From contig NC_088312.1 of NCBI RefSeq assembly GCF_910592395.1, positions 6,634,001 to 6,698,000 of the forward strand: DNA of 64,000 bases, in the 5' to 3' direction. Below are positions 12,601 to 25,990 of this stretch, in pieces. The position numbers were made by a program, and so were the translations under genes. This DNA is from Lineus longissimus (taxonomy: Eukaryota; Nemertea; Pilidiophora; Heteronemertea; Lineidae). Position 1 is the stretch's first letter, and each line of letters opens with the position of its first letter. Under the pieces are notes generated by a model. That model was not told where the DNA came from, did no database searches, and worked only from the letters and a program-made list of their open reading frames with translations.

Positions 12601-12834
12601 TCAGGTTTGAGATAGAGCCACTGGGCCAATAACCACACTTAGTACCCTGTCCTACTTACGACTCCAAATACTGTAGGCAAGATATTTGTTCACTCTTCTG
12701 TAGAGACTTCGTGAGAATGGCCAGATGATACAGGAACAGAACATGAAGAAGTTCACAATGAGGCCACTCGTGATGAAGATATAACCCAGCAGCATGTGCA
12801 CTATCGCCAGCGTTTTTATGTAGCTCAACAACAT
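9624..12834 (-). CDS. AGPAT3/4-like: 1-acylglycerol-3-phosphate O-acyltransferase, AGPAT3/4 type, eight exons
   Basis: Makes phosphatidic acid by acylating lysophosphatidic acid at sn-2; an integral membrane enzyme of ER/Golgi. Coding exons in order: 12834-12660, 12302-12133, 11916-11749, 11426-11273, 11009-10904, 10684-10609, 10160-9962, 9715-9624; all boundaries keep the frame and give 379 residues (human AGPAT3/4 are 376-378). An N-terminal membrane segment is followed by motif I NHKYDID (94-100, the NHX4D catalytic pair), motif II around VPVIGWSW, motif III FAEGTRF (EGTR 177-180) and motif IV LLPRTKG (~205-211). The C-terminus has two hydrophobic segments. The start is supported by in-frame TGA codons in the same exon just upstream and an A at -3. 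An out-of-frame ATG at 12859 precedes it. AGPAT3 and AGPAT4 cannot be separated by eye. Confidence 0.96.
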
Positions 12835-14330
12835 CTTGGAAAGTCAGCCGTGGTACCATTTACAATTCTTTCAAATTTGCCAAATCTGAAAAGAGACACA
12901 AAAATACACTAATCAGCTGAACATCCAAGGAGATTCAGCTCTAATTTACCTGTTACTTAAATCAGCAATAAAAGATAAAAGGTCATTTTGCTCTCGGACG
13001 AGGAAGGCCTGCAGTTTATCAGTTTTGTGTGCTAAGATTGAGCTGGGAGACAATACCTAAACCCAGTATTCTCTGCAATATTGTTTTTATTAAGCTGGAC
13101 TCTTGATACAGTTCACTGTCAGACCTCATTTCAGTTATGTGTGGTTAACGTCATGTTGATGTCACCACACTTGACCATTGCCATTGCACTGGCGACAGGT
13201 GGGTCAAGGACGTAAATTTGACATCTAAAATGTTGTTAGGCATGTAGGCATGTAGTGGAGAATCCTGAAAACCCTGGAAACTTCAGTAAACTGATTTAAA
13301 ATCTAGCAATACGATGTTAAGGCAGGAAATTGTGGCCAACTGCTGGTAACAATAGTACATTAGTTATTGGACAAAAATGCAATAGCCTCCAAATTCACAA
13401 TGATATGACTCATGAGCTATAGAAAGCTGTTGGCATTGTGGACAATGTTGGCACCATTCCAGATCAGACAAGGATTGTCATCAGACCCACATAAAATAAC
13501 TGATTGTGATATTAACACAATGTTTACCTTGAACATTGAAGATAGTTAACCTTCGATGACACTGTGCAGCGCCAAAGGGCATGGACTTTGACAGAACCCT
13601 TTTGACATGACATTGAATTAGACCAGAGATAGTGATGTGGGGGGATGGGAAGTGGCGGGTCAACATTAGTCCTGGCAAGGGGGGGGGGGCACTCGACTAA
13701 TCCAGCTGCTTACTGCCGGTACGTGGACATGGATATGCATACACCGTTCTTTCGGACTATGCAGTCTATGGCATACCACCTGCCCTTGGCCTTGGGCTCG
13801 AAATAGCGGCCCCAAATACTAAATAGGGCCGCCAGGTTGCACATTGCAAGACCAAGGGATGGCCAATAATACAGAATCACCAATGAATCACAGGCTTTAA
13901 ATGAGTGCCATGCACAGTGGGCTACGCACAGCACAGACCAGGTGCCTACTGCTTTCCATTGCACACTGCTCACTGCACAGGGATGATGGGTTTTTGCCTG
14001 GGTGGGATGGAAAGTAAAGTTATCCATTGATTATCCATTCCTGGACATTAAAACACTCTCGGATATGCATACACGCTGCAAAAGAACAATTTCGGGTTTA
14101 AAAACGTTTTAACAGCTACTCAGTATCCATATCGAATTAAGCATGAACAGTTACCGTATTAATACATCAAGACAACGACAATAGACAAAAGGATGCGATA
14201 TTTCACAAATCAAATGATACGTGGAATGGGCGTATGGCTCCACTACAAAATTCGACAATCGGCACCACAATCGTTGTTTTCGTTGCCACCCACATGACGT
14301 CGAAACACGCTTACCGGTGTGAAGGCAATG
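12835..14330 (-). promoter_or_regulatory. AGPAT 5' UTR acceptor and likely first non-coding exon
   Basis: The coding exon 1 begins at a good acceptor (CTCTTTTCAG on the minus strand), placing its first base at 12885 with 51 nt of leader. A likely 5' UTR exon ends at 14315 with the donor CACACCG|GTAAGC, so transcription may start near 14330-14400. The remaining 12886-14310 would be intron 1. It holds a short poly-G tract at 13679-13689 and no recognised coding exon. Confidence 0.35.
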
Positions 14331-14648
14331 TGAGTCCCCGTTTTAATAGTCATTTCCTATTGTTCGCTGATTGTTTTGGGATAATTTAGGAAGAAATGTT
14401 TGTTGTTCCGAATTACTACAAAATAAGCATTGTAGCCATGATTATATCTTGATACGGAGACTCATTAAACAAGGTTACAGTGCCAACTCAGGCACCCCTA
14501 AAAGCACTACCCACTAGGCCTACCCATGCACTACCCACTACCCACCCACTCCGGACGCAGTTGATCGGCCTCATCCTTCCCATGATTCGCCAAAACCCCT
14601 TCTCTAGATATCATGAGACACGTGTCTGAACTTACAACCTGGATAACC

Positions 14649-14786
14649 GGTGTTACGTTTTTGCCGGTTCTTCCCCTTTTTTTAGTCTTTGAGGAAACAG
14701 AGAAATACGTGTCACTCAGTTTTTTAGCGTTCCAAAACAATGAGGGGACCACTCAGAAAAGGAAAGACTGGCAAAAACGTCACATC
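14649..14786 (+). mobile_element. MITE-like element, copy 1 of 3
   Basis: About 138 bp with long terminal inverted repeats: the left end GGTGTTACGTTTTTGCCGG pairs with the right end, whose complement reads GATGTGACGTTTTTGCCAG. The inside contains the family word CGTTCCAAAACAATGAGGGG, shared with the copies at 21.0 and 52.4 kb. It has no coding capacity, so it is a non-autonomous DNA transposon. No target-site duplication is obvious. Confidence 0.7.
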
Positions 14787-16182
14787 ATACCATCACTGGC
14801 TTGCCCACTGAGTCTGCAAAACTGCTATCTCCCCTGCCGAGGGGAAAATTAGGCCTAGTTGTCAGCCGAGATGGGCGAGAGTGGCTGGTTCGGACCCCAG
14901 ACCAATGTGCATAATGACTTCCTTCACTTCGCCACCATCTCTGGCGACGCTTTCCCAAAGCGATGCGCCTACATGTAGAACAGTATCGATCTTCCCCGTT
15001 ACGTTTCGTCTCAGGTCCGTTTTATCACACTGCGATATCGACGGCTGGTGGTCGAATTTTAAAAGCCAACTACACAGTTATCACCCAGATTCAACGGAGG
15101 TTTTGGCGCGAAGGCGTACACGTGTTTCATCGGCCTAAAATAAGGTAGGATTTTTGTCATTTTTGTCTGACATTTACCAATGTTTGTTGTGAGAACATGG
15201 AAAAATATTACGTCTAGTGAGCGGCTGGAACAGCTTTTATATCCACAAGCTTTGAAGTGTAGTATCTGGCTACGAGCTAAGCTAGCTCCTTCGTATAGGG
15301 GGGCCGATCTTTATCTGCCTCTTAACTCAATATTACTGCGTATAAAAAAAAATTGCACAAATTGGGCGAGCCATCACCACACCAATGCTATAGCTTCTTA
15401 CCGTAATCGGGGATCTATCCCCATCTTGAAGCTTCAGGGGCAAGGGACGATAAGGATATCCCTCTTCAATAGATTCTCACAATTCTGGTGCTTAATTTTT
15501 ATTTTAAGTTATACTTCTACACCTGATTTGAGATTACAACATGATTTTTGCCTTGGAGACGAATGCTGTTTTATTGTCCAAACAGTAGAAAGGTCAGCCA
15601 ATCCCGACCAATCCTGCGCTAAATGAGTAGGCCTTTCGGAATGGTGTTTTCCGTTATGCTTACTATACCCTAATAGAAATTTAAAAAATACGTTGCCATT
15701 ATTCCCTGAATCACTGAGCAGCAATCGTTGCCCTGTTTCCATGGTAACTGGAATCAAGCGAATGCAAACGTACAGGAGTAGAAGACGGCTAGTGAGGCAT
15801 CACTATCATGGATAGCCGGTTGCAGGCACATCGCCCGGATTACAAACATTAGTTGGCCCTTAGTTTATTCGGTGTAAGGACCACCATGTCGTCCGGATAC
15901 AAACGCGAGGGGGGGGGGGGTCGTCGTGCGGGTCATTTTCTAAAGCACTTTTTGACCAATCACATACGGACGCTAGTCTAATGGTCTCTATCGAATTAAC
16001 TAGAGGCCCAGGAGCAAGGATTTTGATAAATTCAGGGAAACACGTTATACTCAATCAGATCTTGGACTGTTCAGTTCCGCCAAGAAGTATCTTAGTGAGC
16101 TTGCATATACGTGGCTAGACACCCATGTAATCCATTGTGATTGTCCTTCCTCTTGGTGAAAAGACAAGGCCGGTCCCGGAGT
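14787..16182. other. Intergenic region upstream of the first Popeye gene
   Basis: No recognised gene. A 148-codon open frame at 15180-15626 (+) has no domain or coding signature that I recognise. A 12-bp poly-G run lies at 15909-15920. Confidence 0.4.
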
Positions 16183-16189
16183 TTATATA
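16183..16189 (+). promoter_or_regulatory. TATA box of the first Popeye gene
   Basis: TTATATA lies 75-80 bp before the start codon, at a usual distance from a transcription start near 16213. A TATA promoter would fit a tissue-restricted (muscle) gene, but no expression evidence exists here. Confidence 0.5.
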
Positions 16190-16263
16190 GGTGGCAGACA
16201 AACTTCGCAACAAAGTTTAGTTATAATCAATGCCTTTAAAATTTCTGTCTTATCAGAGTCAAG

Positions 16264-19200
16264 ATGGCCGAAAACTCTAGCCTCCCGGCATTACTTCCCG
16301 AACTCCTCGCCAACATCATCGTAGCAGCCAATGGCACAAACGAGACAGAAGACGTAAACGCAACTGCACTCACCAAGCATGAATTAAAAATCGTGGAGAT
16401 TTGCACCGAGGGGTGGTACCCGCCAAACCACATGTTGTTTCAGTTAGGGAATATGGGGCTGCTGGCGGCGTTTATGTTACCCACGAACAGTAAATACGGC
16501 GCTCTCTTTCTACACTCTTTTCTCGTCCTTGGTAAGTCACTGTTCATGCAAAGCTGTACTGATTAGGTGATTATGATTGTTATTGTAAATAAATCTTTCA
16601 ATAAAATTGGTAAGATTGATGAAAATGTGCTGGTTTCATGAAAGTGTTGGGATGAATATAACAAATGATTTTGCACAAACTTCAATATAAAAGTGCAGAA
16701 GTTCTTCAGTGGTAGGGTACGCATTCCCTGGTGTTTAGTTCAAACAAAAGATTTGTGAACCAGAGTCCCTGCTTCCTAGTTACCGATGCAAAACATGCTT
16801 GATGTTAGTGTTGCCATAGTAACCAGGTATCCTGTTCTATACATAAATTTTCGCTAGAAATGACAAGAGCATGTTCCCTTTGTCAACCTGGGATTATTTT
16901 TGTGCCTCGTATCATGATCAAAGAACCGAATGGATGGATTGTTAGTAAAGCTGATGATAACAGCCAACCAAAACTGAGGACACTTTTTACAAGTTTATTT
17001 CATGGTTCGCCGTCATCTGAGGCAGATCTTCATGTTATATGTCAATAAAATTCATGTCACTAACCCCGGTATGACATTCTGCTTCTAGGTTTTCTCTTTT
17101 TCTGTACGTGGGCCTGGGTGGTGCTCTGCGCTCCTGACATCTTCTCGTGGAACTTCGCCTTCCTCCTCATCAATGCTGTTCATATGTTCTCAATCCTCTA
17201 TCGCCTCCGACCTGTCAAGTTTTCACCGGAATTAGAAGAAATCTATGAATCCATATTCCAACCTCTGAAGTTTCCAAGGTATGTTTTTGACAACCCTGAT
17301 GAATGATAGGATTCAAAACTGTTACTGTTATCCATTAATTACGCAATTCTTCATTAAAAACTGATCGGAGCACTTGCACTGACAGGTCACCATTTAAAAT
17401 TTGATAACTGAATTGTCACTTTTCTTGACAAAGCCACTTCCAAGTGGTGGGAAATCCTGGACTCTGGCTTTTTGCCTCAAATCCAAGATTGCTGCCAAAA
17501 TCGAAAGTGGCCAACAAAAAGAGGAAAGAATACTTTAAGGAAAAGATAGGTTTGAACGTTGAATCCCGTACAGCCTCGTATACAATTCTCAGGGTTTGTG
17601 GTATCAGGTGTGGACCTATATAACTTCAAAAATTGTGTTTTTGCATCATCAGGCGTCGATGGCATGTCACTTTACTGTCTTTCCTCTCCAGACATCTGTT
17701 TAAAAAGCTGACCAGCTCAGAATACGCCACCCTACTGAACCTGAATCCTGGAGCTAGTTATGCTGCAGCTGAAATGACGAAGACTGATAGACTAGCTTTG
17801 CTTATATCAGGAAAGTAAGCTGATAACTACCCCTTAGTAAAGACTTGATAGATAGCGAACCATTTCTTCGCCAATTTCATACCCGTCAACAAGCAAACAA
17901 GAAACCTTGTTTTGCGATTTGTTGCTAGTTCGGAGAATTGTCCCCAATTTAGGCGACAACCCCTCGAAACTCCCCGATTCGACTATGCCATCGAGACACC
18001 ACGGCATCCGACACATGATCGAATGTGCAGCATTGTACACATATCATAAAAAAATGTGCGATATCTCGCTAAATCTTATCGATTGTCAAGTGGTGTTAAA
18101 CCAATTGACAGAGCAAATTAAACGTTCATCGATGAAAACAACATTCCTATGAATGACAAACGCTTTTTGTGCAAAGACGAGTTGAGAAAATACACTGCTT
18201 GTAACTCGTATTAATTCTAGCGACGACAGAAGCGACTTGGGCATGAGGGGCGCAGACGATTCTGTGATTGTGAACGGCAAAACTCCCCGAATTGGCGACA
18301 ACTCGCTGAACAAGGATCCTTGCCTGATTGGACAACTCATCTGCGAAATAAGTAGTCGTTATTTTGTAGGTCTCTGACAAGCGCAATTGGTAACTCTGCA
18401 TGGGGATGTTATAGAGTGCCACTGGCATGACTGGGTAGAGTAACTGGTGAACACGATTTCCCCATTAAAACGCATTGATATTTTGATATCTTGATGTTTC
18501 AGTGTAAAGGTAATTTCTCAAAACCAAGTACTCCATCATATTAGACCAAAAGAGTTCTTCGACTCACCAGAATTCGAATCAACAAGAACGGGCGAGGAGA
18601 AGTTTCAAGTGTCCATTGTGGCTGTATCCCATTGTCGTTACATTTATTGGAAGCGAGAGGCCCTACATGATTTGTATGTTAAGGAGCAGTACCTCGCCCA
18701 AATCATGTCAACAATCATCGGTAGAGACATTGCTAACAAGTTATATGCACTCAATGACAAGGTAGGAAAGTTTTAAATGCAGATTTTACAGACCATGCAT
18801 ACCATTCGAAAACCGGGCCCAAAACATGGGTATCTTTTCGTCAGGTTCTGACAAGAGCTGCTCGAACCAATTCTGCCCCGAAGATTTGTCTTTGAAGCTA
18901 TCGCTTTTCGTAGCAGATATCGAACTGAAAGAACTACCACTAAATTGTAGACCAGTAGACATGTATTGATCGAAGCTATTCAAAGCTTGTGTCTGACATC
19001 ATTATCTTGAGAGGACTTCCGGCTAAATCCACCAGCTGTTGTCTGTGGCTTGTCTATTGCCAGTTTGTTGCCGAGTGCAATTCCACCCAATTCTTTATCC
19101 AGCATAAGAAAGCTCATACTGGAGCATATCGTTGCAGCTCATACCGTTCATATAGCTGACGAGCTCAGCACCACTTGGGCATCTGCTCAGGGCAAGTTTC

Positions 19201-22200
19201 ACCTTTTGGAGGCAAACGCAAACATGAGATGACTGGAATTACTGGCTCACTTCTGGTTCTCCCAAATATGTAGACCTACACGTATATGAGCAAAATGGCT
19301 GCCAGATTCGCCATTTTGATGTAAAATTTGGAGTGTTTACCACTAAATAGAACATCAATGTCATTTACAGCGCGGTCAGTGTTCGGCGACGGCAAAGGAA
19401 TGTTCCTTTCGATCTCCGGCAGTTTTTTTCTCAAGATAAACTGCTGTTTTCAGGGGTCAATGAGTGTGGACTGAACGTAATGGCTTCTTCAGCAGAGTGG
19501 ATTCTCGAATAATCGTTCCACGTTTCTATCGCGAAGAGAAAAACCAATTGCGATATGAGATCCAGATTTGTTTGTCTTTATTCATCCCAGTTTTCCGAGT
19601 AATCAATCAATTGTAATTGAAGTGTTCGTTTATTTATGAAATGAAATCACTCCAGGAGTTGCTACTTTAACTATTAAGCTTTTTGCAGTTCACATCTTAA
19701 TTGAATCAGAGTCGTTCATGGACTCTGATTGAATCAAGTCAGTTCGTCATTGGTTCGGTTCTTGTTGGTCAGAGCATTATTTTGAAGGAGAACGAAATAA
19801 AGTATTGCAGTTGTTTCGTTCTGACTGGCGATCTATCATGTCTCATACCATGACCACGATGAACGTTGCCAGTAAAGGCATGCAGTAGACAAGGCATCCT
19901 GGCATAACAAGTAGTTTTCAATATAATCCGCTTGTCGATATTTTCATTATTTTGTATATGACGAAGGAGAAGAAAGCCTGATTTTAAGATGTAGACATGG
20001 TCGAACTCAGCGCAAAGTGCAACATGATGACCCCGATGGCGGATATCTTCTGACTGTCAAATTGTTAGACTGTGTGACAATATGCAAAGCAATTTGGTAT
20101 TTTGGCACTCAAGCGTTAGGATTTTCCACTTGTCGAGAAGTCAATTACTGGTCTATTACCATAAGGTTCCGATACTTGCGCAAAACTTATTGGCTCTGCT
20201 GTGAACACCTACATGTAGCTAGTGTGAGGCGACAGATCCTGACGGAACATGTTGTCATGATGTTGGCGTAAATTTTAGATCAGTTCCAGGGATAACCTGA
20301 ATAGAGTCTATATAGTTGGAGTGTTGATGTCCATCGGAATGGCGTGATAAGATTGTATCATGGGATCCATTAGAATGTCCCTGGAGGTCTTCAGGCACTG
20401 ATCTTATTTTAGACTGGTCCTGCTATGTTATTGATAAATCATAATCGATAATCAATCATTAACACCGCAAGTCTTAGAGTAAAATTTGCTTGATGATATA
20501 TAGATTCAAATACAAATCTCATCAAATCTTGTCTCGAAGTGCAAATACATGTTAAGCCGAATATAGTACAGGCAAAATCATACAATTAAGTTATTGATCC
20601 ATCCACTGTCTGGGATATATGGCTTAATTAGAGAGTTACGTTGGATCTATGTGGGTGGCTATTTCATGCTCCACCAGACTTAATCGATAATATCAGAAGA
20701 TTAATGGATTCCTCAAAGCAATGCATCGTCTACAAACATGGAATCTGCGACAAGAAAATTGTTATGCTTTTGTGATGTACGATGTGTCATGCATATCCGA
20801 ATTAGCGAGGTTGTGTTGCATTAAGTGTTGGCAAAGATTGGAATCTGTGATGCTTTTGATTTTTATGTGTAGGTCAGATCAGGCCAGGATTTAGATTACG
20901 TGAGGCAGTTTGCCGGTAGGATTCCTTTTGAATCCCTTTAGATGATGACGAAGGTGCTCCAGTTACTAGCTCCAAGTTCTGTTTGTCGAGCCCTCAATTC
21001 CATTCCGTCATCCTACGTCATACTGTGTCATGTAAGGATTGAGGCCGGTGTAACATCTGTGGTTGTTCCCCATGTTTCAGTGTTTCCAAACAATAGGCAG
21101 CTAGAGAGACCATGACTTTTTAATAGGGGGGATACACAGAAATACTCGTCAATCTATTTTTGAGCGTTCCCAAACAATGAGGGGAAACACTCAAAAACAG
21201 AAACACTCAAAAACATTACACCAGACCTCTGCATTCGGAATGTAAGCCCTGCAAGCTCTCGCAACTAATCCGCTTGTAAAAAAACCTCCAACTCAAAAAT
21301 CACTGCGTAACGAGAACATGTTCTTGCAAAGGCTGCTCTTGTCATAACACTGGCAAATTGATTTTCTTGGCCTCTGACCACGCTGTGATTTACACAAATA
21401 GTCTGGCGTGATTCGATGAATGACTCCTGACTCCATAAATTCTTGTAAAATGATGAAAAACCACCAGCCATCATAGCAATTCAATTTCAGTTTTTGTACT
21501 TTCGATGTGGACCAAGTGTGCTTCAGAGATTGGAGTCTCGTCCAGGAGTTTTCAGTATTGGTTTTGCGAATTATCATTAGCTCCTCAGATGACAGGCCAA
21601 AAAGCCTTCTTTTCTTCAGAGAAAGTGAGATAGCATATGTGGCGACTGCCGAGCCCTGTTTCACTCAATCTAATGATGTTGTCTTCCTTTGCGATGAAGT
21701 GTGGAATGGTTTATGATATCACCAGAACAGTGTAGATTAATATTGTTGCAGAACCAAGCGTCAATTATACTTCTCATTATCAACACCAACAACTTCCTTA
21801 AATGTTCCAGCTCAAACGACGTGGGTCACGAATGGACATACGGCTACCGAGTGTAACATCCATCATGTCAGCCAATGAGCTACGAGCATCCTTCATCAGA
21901 CATCTCAATTCACCATCCCTGTTCAGCCAGTGTCCAGAGTCAGTAATGACCATGGGGGTCACACAAGAGGATGACAGTGAGTACCGATTAGGCTCAACAT
22001 GATCATCTAAATCACATCTAAATCTTTGGGTCTAACGCATGACAGTTAGTATACCGAGTAGGGCCAACGTGATCATCTACATGTTCATCTTATCGAAATA
22101 TTGGGGTCTAACGTATAGGTCCAATCTACCAATTGCAACTTGTCCCTTCCGTGTCTTTATTCATCAGACACTAATGACTAATATTTTCTACTTCAGGCGT

Positions 22201-22291
22201 GTTTGAAGATGCAATAGACGAGAAGACAGTGTTTTGCCCGAATGGCCAAACGAACACAATGGCTAAAGAAGCGGATGAAGAGATGACGTAA
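16264..22291 (+). CDS. POPDC: Popeye domain-containing protein A, six exons
   Basis: Three-pass membrane protein with a cytoplasmic cAMP-binding Popeye domain; vertebrate relatives (BVES/POPDC1-3) act in heart and skeletal muscle membranes and pacemaking. Coding exons: 16264-16531, 17089-17278, 17692-17814, 18503-18761, 21811-21976, 22197-22291; frame kept throughout, 366 residues (human BVES 360). The extracellular N-terminus has several N-glycosylation sequons (NSS, NGT, NAT), then hydrophobic segments at about 65-135. The cAMP pocket motifs are intact: FFDSPEF (212-218) and FQVSI (228-232). IIGRDIANKLYALND closes the domain. The C-terminal tail is low in known motifs. The start has A at -3 and G at +4. 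A second Popeye gene follows downstream on the same strand. Confidence 0.94.
21047..21224 (+). mobile_element. MITE-like element, copy 2 of 3
   Basis: About 178 bp in intron 4 of Popeye gene A. Ends: GGTGTAACATCTGTGG on the left, and ACATTACACC on the right, whose complement begins GGTGTAATGT. The inside shares TTGTTCCCCATGTTTCAGTG with copy 3 and CAAACAATGAGGGG with copy 1. The right half repeats ACACTCAAAAAC. Confidence 0.7.
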
Positions 22292-22630
22292 GGATTGTTA
22301 TGAAACTATGGATTGAGAGCTATAGAACTGTGATGCACAGTCTTGGCGGTGATGAAAGTGTCGGATTTAAGCCTGGGCCACTGATCAGCTTTTCGCTATC
22401 GGACAATATTGGCTGTGATATGTTGACGGTAAAGTGTTATGAACTACTGCCATCGATTGAGGAGGGACTTGTGCCCAGCCACGGGCTACTTGGTCTTGTC
22501 GTGGGTATGTTACCGCATACAATGAAGTTGTCTCGCTGTGCGGATGGGTCTTAGTCCAGACTATTTTTGAACTGGCAGCTGTCACTCTGACCAAATTATT
22601 TTAAGTTTTCTAGCTGCCCTATAGAAACAG

Positions 22631-22636
22631 AATAAA
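22631..22636 (+). terminator. Poly(A) signal of Popeye gene A
   Basis: AATAAA about 340 bp after the stop codon; the first canonical signal in the 3' flank. Confidence 0.55.
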
Positions 22637-24092
22637 ATGATATGTTAAACATACGTCCACGTCGGTTTTCTTTTCCGTCGTACTTCCATCTCTCTCTGTC
22701 ACTGTGTGTGGATGAATGAAAATCGCCAATCAAAGCAGTAACTCCATTAATCGATTTCGCATTCGATGCAGCTCTGTCATATACCCCGAGGACAGCTGCA
22801 TCCGTTCGGACAGGGTAACGGGCTCCTCCCCTGGGGAAAAGACCCTTCAATTGTTAGTGACAGCGATATCCGACACTCATTGTAGATTGATCAACTGAAT
22901 CTGTGACTATGGCACTCTCTACGAACCACTCGGGAGAGGTGTAAATTAATAAAAATAGTCATGAAAGTTAGGGAAGTATTGGTTCTCTTCCTATTTTAGG
23001 TTGCAATGAGGCGTTTTAACCAGTCATTCCTTTGCGGTCTTCAAGCAGAGCGAGCAAAATGCTATTTAGAGAATATATTTGGAATCTATGGGTTTCCTGT
23101 CTGGCTCTGCCCCGGTGTTTGATATATCTATTTACATTTCACCCCAGTTTTCCCCCTTGGGATGACAAGCCACATATACGTATCAATTAGTCGTGTTGCT
23201 CGGGTTCATGGTAACAACTCCCTAAGGTAAGGCCTCCTATTCAACCGCAAAGGATACGCCAAAAACTAAACCGCAGGTCAATTGTTATTATCCAGCAGGG
23301 CGTGCAATATGAACCAATCCAGTCACCAAGATCGGGATGATATTGGATATAGCAATTGATTATGCATGCGACTAATAGCCTGTATTAGCTTTATCATTAA
23401 AGTGTGCTTCCCACGCTAGCTTACCATCGGATCTCCGTTTTCATGGTTTTTCAAAAGCGCAAAACCCTTCATTTCTAAGAGTGGAGCCGCCCATGATGTG
23501 CAGCTGTACACATCAGGACACCACACTTATTGGGTAACATTGATATTGGAATGCACAGAGTATCTTCATAAAAGAATTCACCTGACTTCTGCCAGCGACA
23601 GGCTTCCACAAATGGTTAACAGCATCAGATGATGGGATGAACAACAACATCAACTGCATTCGAATCCATGTCAGATTTATTTTGTTATATTTATCCGTAC
23701 ATTCACAGAGGGAATCACACACAGATGTACAGCTTGATCCTTCAAATGCTTTGCAATGAAATTCTCGACGGTGTTCCCCTGAGTGGTTTATTAATTCCGA
23801 GGCACCAACTCATAAATATGGAATACCAATTAGCAAAATTTAATATAGAAAAAGGCTGTGAGTTTATCATGAAATTAGTTTGATCACTTTGGCTTCTGGT
23901 TATCAATGGGTCTCTAAAATAATGACACACCGGCTAGGAACCATGATGGTTATTTGCTGTCAAAGCTACAAGTTAGTAAAAAATATGCATTAACTGGAGG
24001 CTGCTTTTACTGCATAAATTAAGATTATTTTCACAGTTGGAAGCCCTGCCTGATTAATTATTTCTGGCAAGCTGGCTGGAATTGATTCTCCA

Positions 24093-24206
24093 GGGCTAAG
24101 TTGTTCAAAACAACGTTATCCCTTATGTGAACGTTTTAATCGGTCAACTGAAAGAGATAACGCCGTTAGGGACAACGTGACTTTTGAGCTTTTGAACAAC
24201 CGGGCC
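24093..24206 (+). mobile_element. Short terminal-inverted-repeat element
   Basis: About 114 bp bounded by GGGCTAAGTTGTTCAAAAC on the left and, on the right, CTTTTGAACAACCGGGCC, whose complement GGCCCGGTTGTTCAAAAG matches it. The inside also pairs loosely (AACGTTATCCCTTA against a later TTAGGGACAACGT). The shape and lack of coding capacity fit a MITE, unrelated to the three-copy family. Confidence 0.65.
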
Positions 24207-25639
24207 AAGGGTGATGCTCAGACCCAGATTGCAAGATCCAGGACAATACACTTAGAAAGTACGTAACATTAAAGAAATATTGCATCCTCGGGAGAAAATA
24301 ACTGAAGATGTTATTCCGAAAAATGCAAGGGGGAATGCCAGCTGCTGTTGTTCACATCATGTAGAAGTGGCTGTCGAAAGCAGTAATAGCGAAGAAGACG
24401 ATTTGGTTGCGGGAACGATGAAATATATTTTCCATTTCGTTCCATATTCAGCTTCAAAGAGTTGCATTTTAAGTTAAATTAAATTTATTCTTTCAAGACT
24501 TTAAGTATATGGCACCAGCATGACGGCTTCAATGGAATTATGTATACAACAATATATATCTACTTTGAGTGACTTCTTTCACCACGATTACTGTTGACAG
24601 TTCAAAATGTTTGGAAGATGTTGTTTCACAACCTCCTGATATTTCATACAAGCCAATCAACATGCGACAATTATATAGGCATGCCAGGCACTCAGTTCCA
24701 ACATCATGCAATTCAAATCTGTTCAGAAAGTAGCCAAACCACATTTCCTCAGTAAACATTCATAATGGAGAAATGAACTTGTCCTCAGCCAGCACACACC
24801 CATTGAGTCTTGTATCCAATCTTCATCAAAAACAATAAGTGCCCTCTGGTGCATAGCAAGCAACAAGAACATTTGATTAATGGGCTTGGGTGTTGAATAG
24901 GCCAGGCAATTAAGTGCTCGATAAATTCATACGAAATACAACTACATTTGATTGGGAACCTTCACGATGGCATATATGATGTTTTATGGCTTCCAAGTCA
25001 ATTAACACGACTCCGAACATATAGGTGAAGAAAGGCTAGACTCATTTGCTAAAAAAATCCACTTGGTTAATTCCTTGTCGTGGTATTGGTTGGCTTAATT
25101 TGTCGAAGACTTGCTGCATATCGATAGTATTTAGATATCTATAAGGGATATGGAGACTGTTACATCATGGCTAGAAGACGACTCTTTCAAAACGACTCGT
25201 AAAACTGGGACCAAACGACTAAAAGGCAAATTTTCAAGATGATTCAACAGACACAACAGAGAGGATCAAGAACAGTTAGAAAGCCAGTGACAAGATCGCT
25301 TTCTCAAGGCCTTCTGAGAGCTAGTACCACAAAGCGCGGATGTATAACATGATATACAACATGATATACATCCGAGCACTATATAAGTAATGCATTTTTT
25401 TCTGCTGAGAGAATCCTTCAAATGCATGATTTCTTCCCCAAATGAGAGAGAAAGGTCCGATATGATGACGAATGCCTCTAATTCTTAGTAGGAACAGAAG
25501 CTTTCAATAGTTCAGTAGCTTTCATGTTGAGACCATACGTTCCCTGACACTTTGTTGAAAGACTGTGGTAGAAAGAATTTGGGACAAGAAGGGAAACCAC
25601 ATGTATGTCAAACTGAAGTACCCGCGCTCCCCAGGAAGC

Positions 25640-25990
25640 CTGATAGAAAGACACTCTTCCCATGAGCAACCTTGAAGTTGAGGTCACCTTCGAAGGGAAG
25701 AGATTTTGAGGAGACGATTATGGTAAACACTCTGATGGAAATGACCTTCAAGAAGGCGTCGTCTGCACAATGTTGATATGATATGATATGATATCATTTG
25801 ACTAACCATTATCAGTGACGTTGTATGAATACAGGATTCCATATCAGATGCTGTCATGTCAGCGGCAACAACCTGTCACTGGGGAATCATCTTGTGGTCT
25901 TCCCTTAATATCATATCATATCATATGAATGGATACGTGGTCTGAGAATGCTGTATGAAAACTAAACTGAATACTAATGTGTAGTGGAAT
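25640..25990 (+). repeat. Dispersed repeat copy with an inverted core
   Basis: Flanks match 44610-44915 in the same orientation (both contain GGAAATGACCTTCAAGAAGG), but the core between about 25774 and 25928 matches in the opposite orientation. Here the core is bordered by GATATGATATGATATGATATC on the left and its inverse AATATCATATCATATCATATG on the right. The core itself contains TTTGACTAACC, seen as GGTTAGTCAAA in the other copy. Confidence 0.75.

Noticed and set aside
15180-15626. 148-codon open frame upstream of Popeye A
   Set aside because: Composition and lack of any domain or splice context look like chance; no promoter or poly(A) signal pairs with it.
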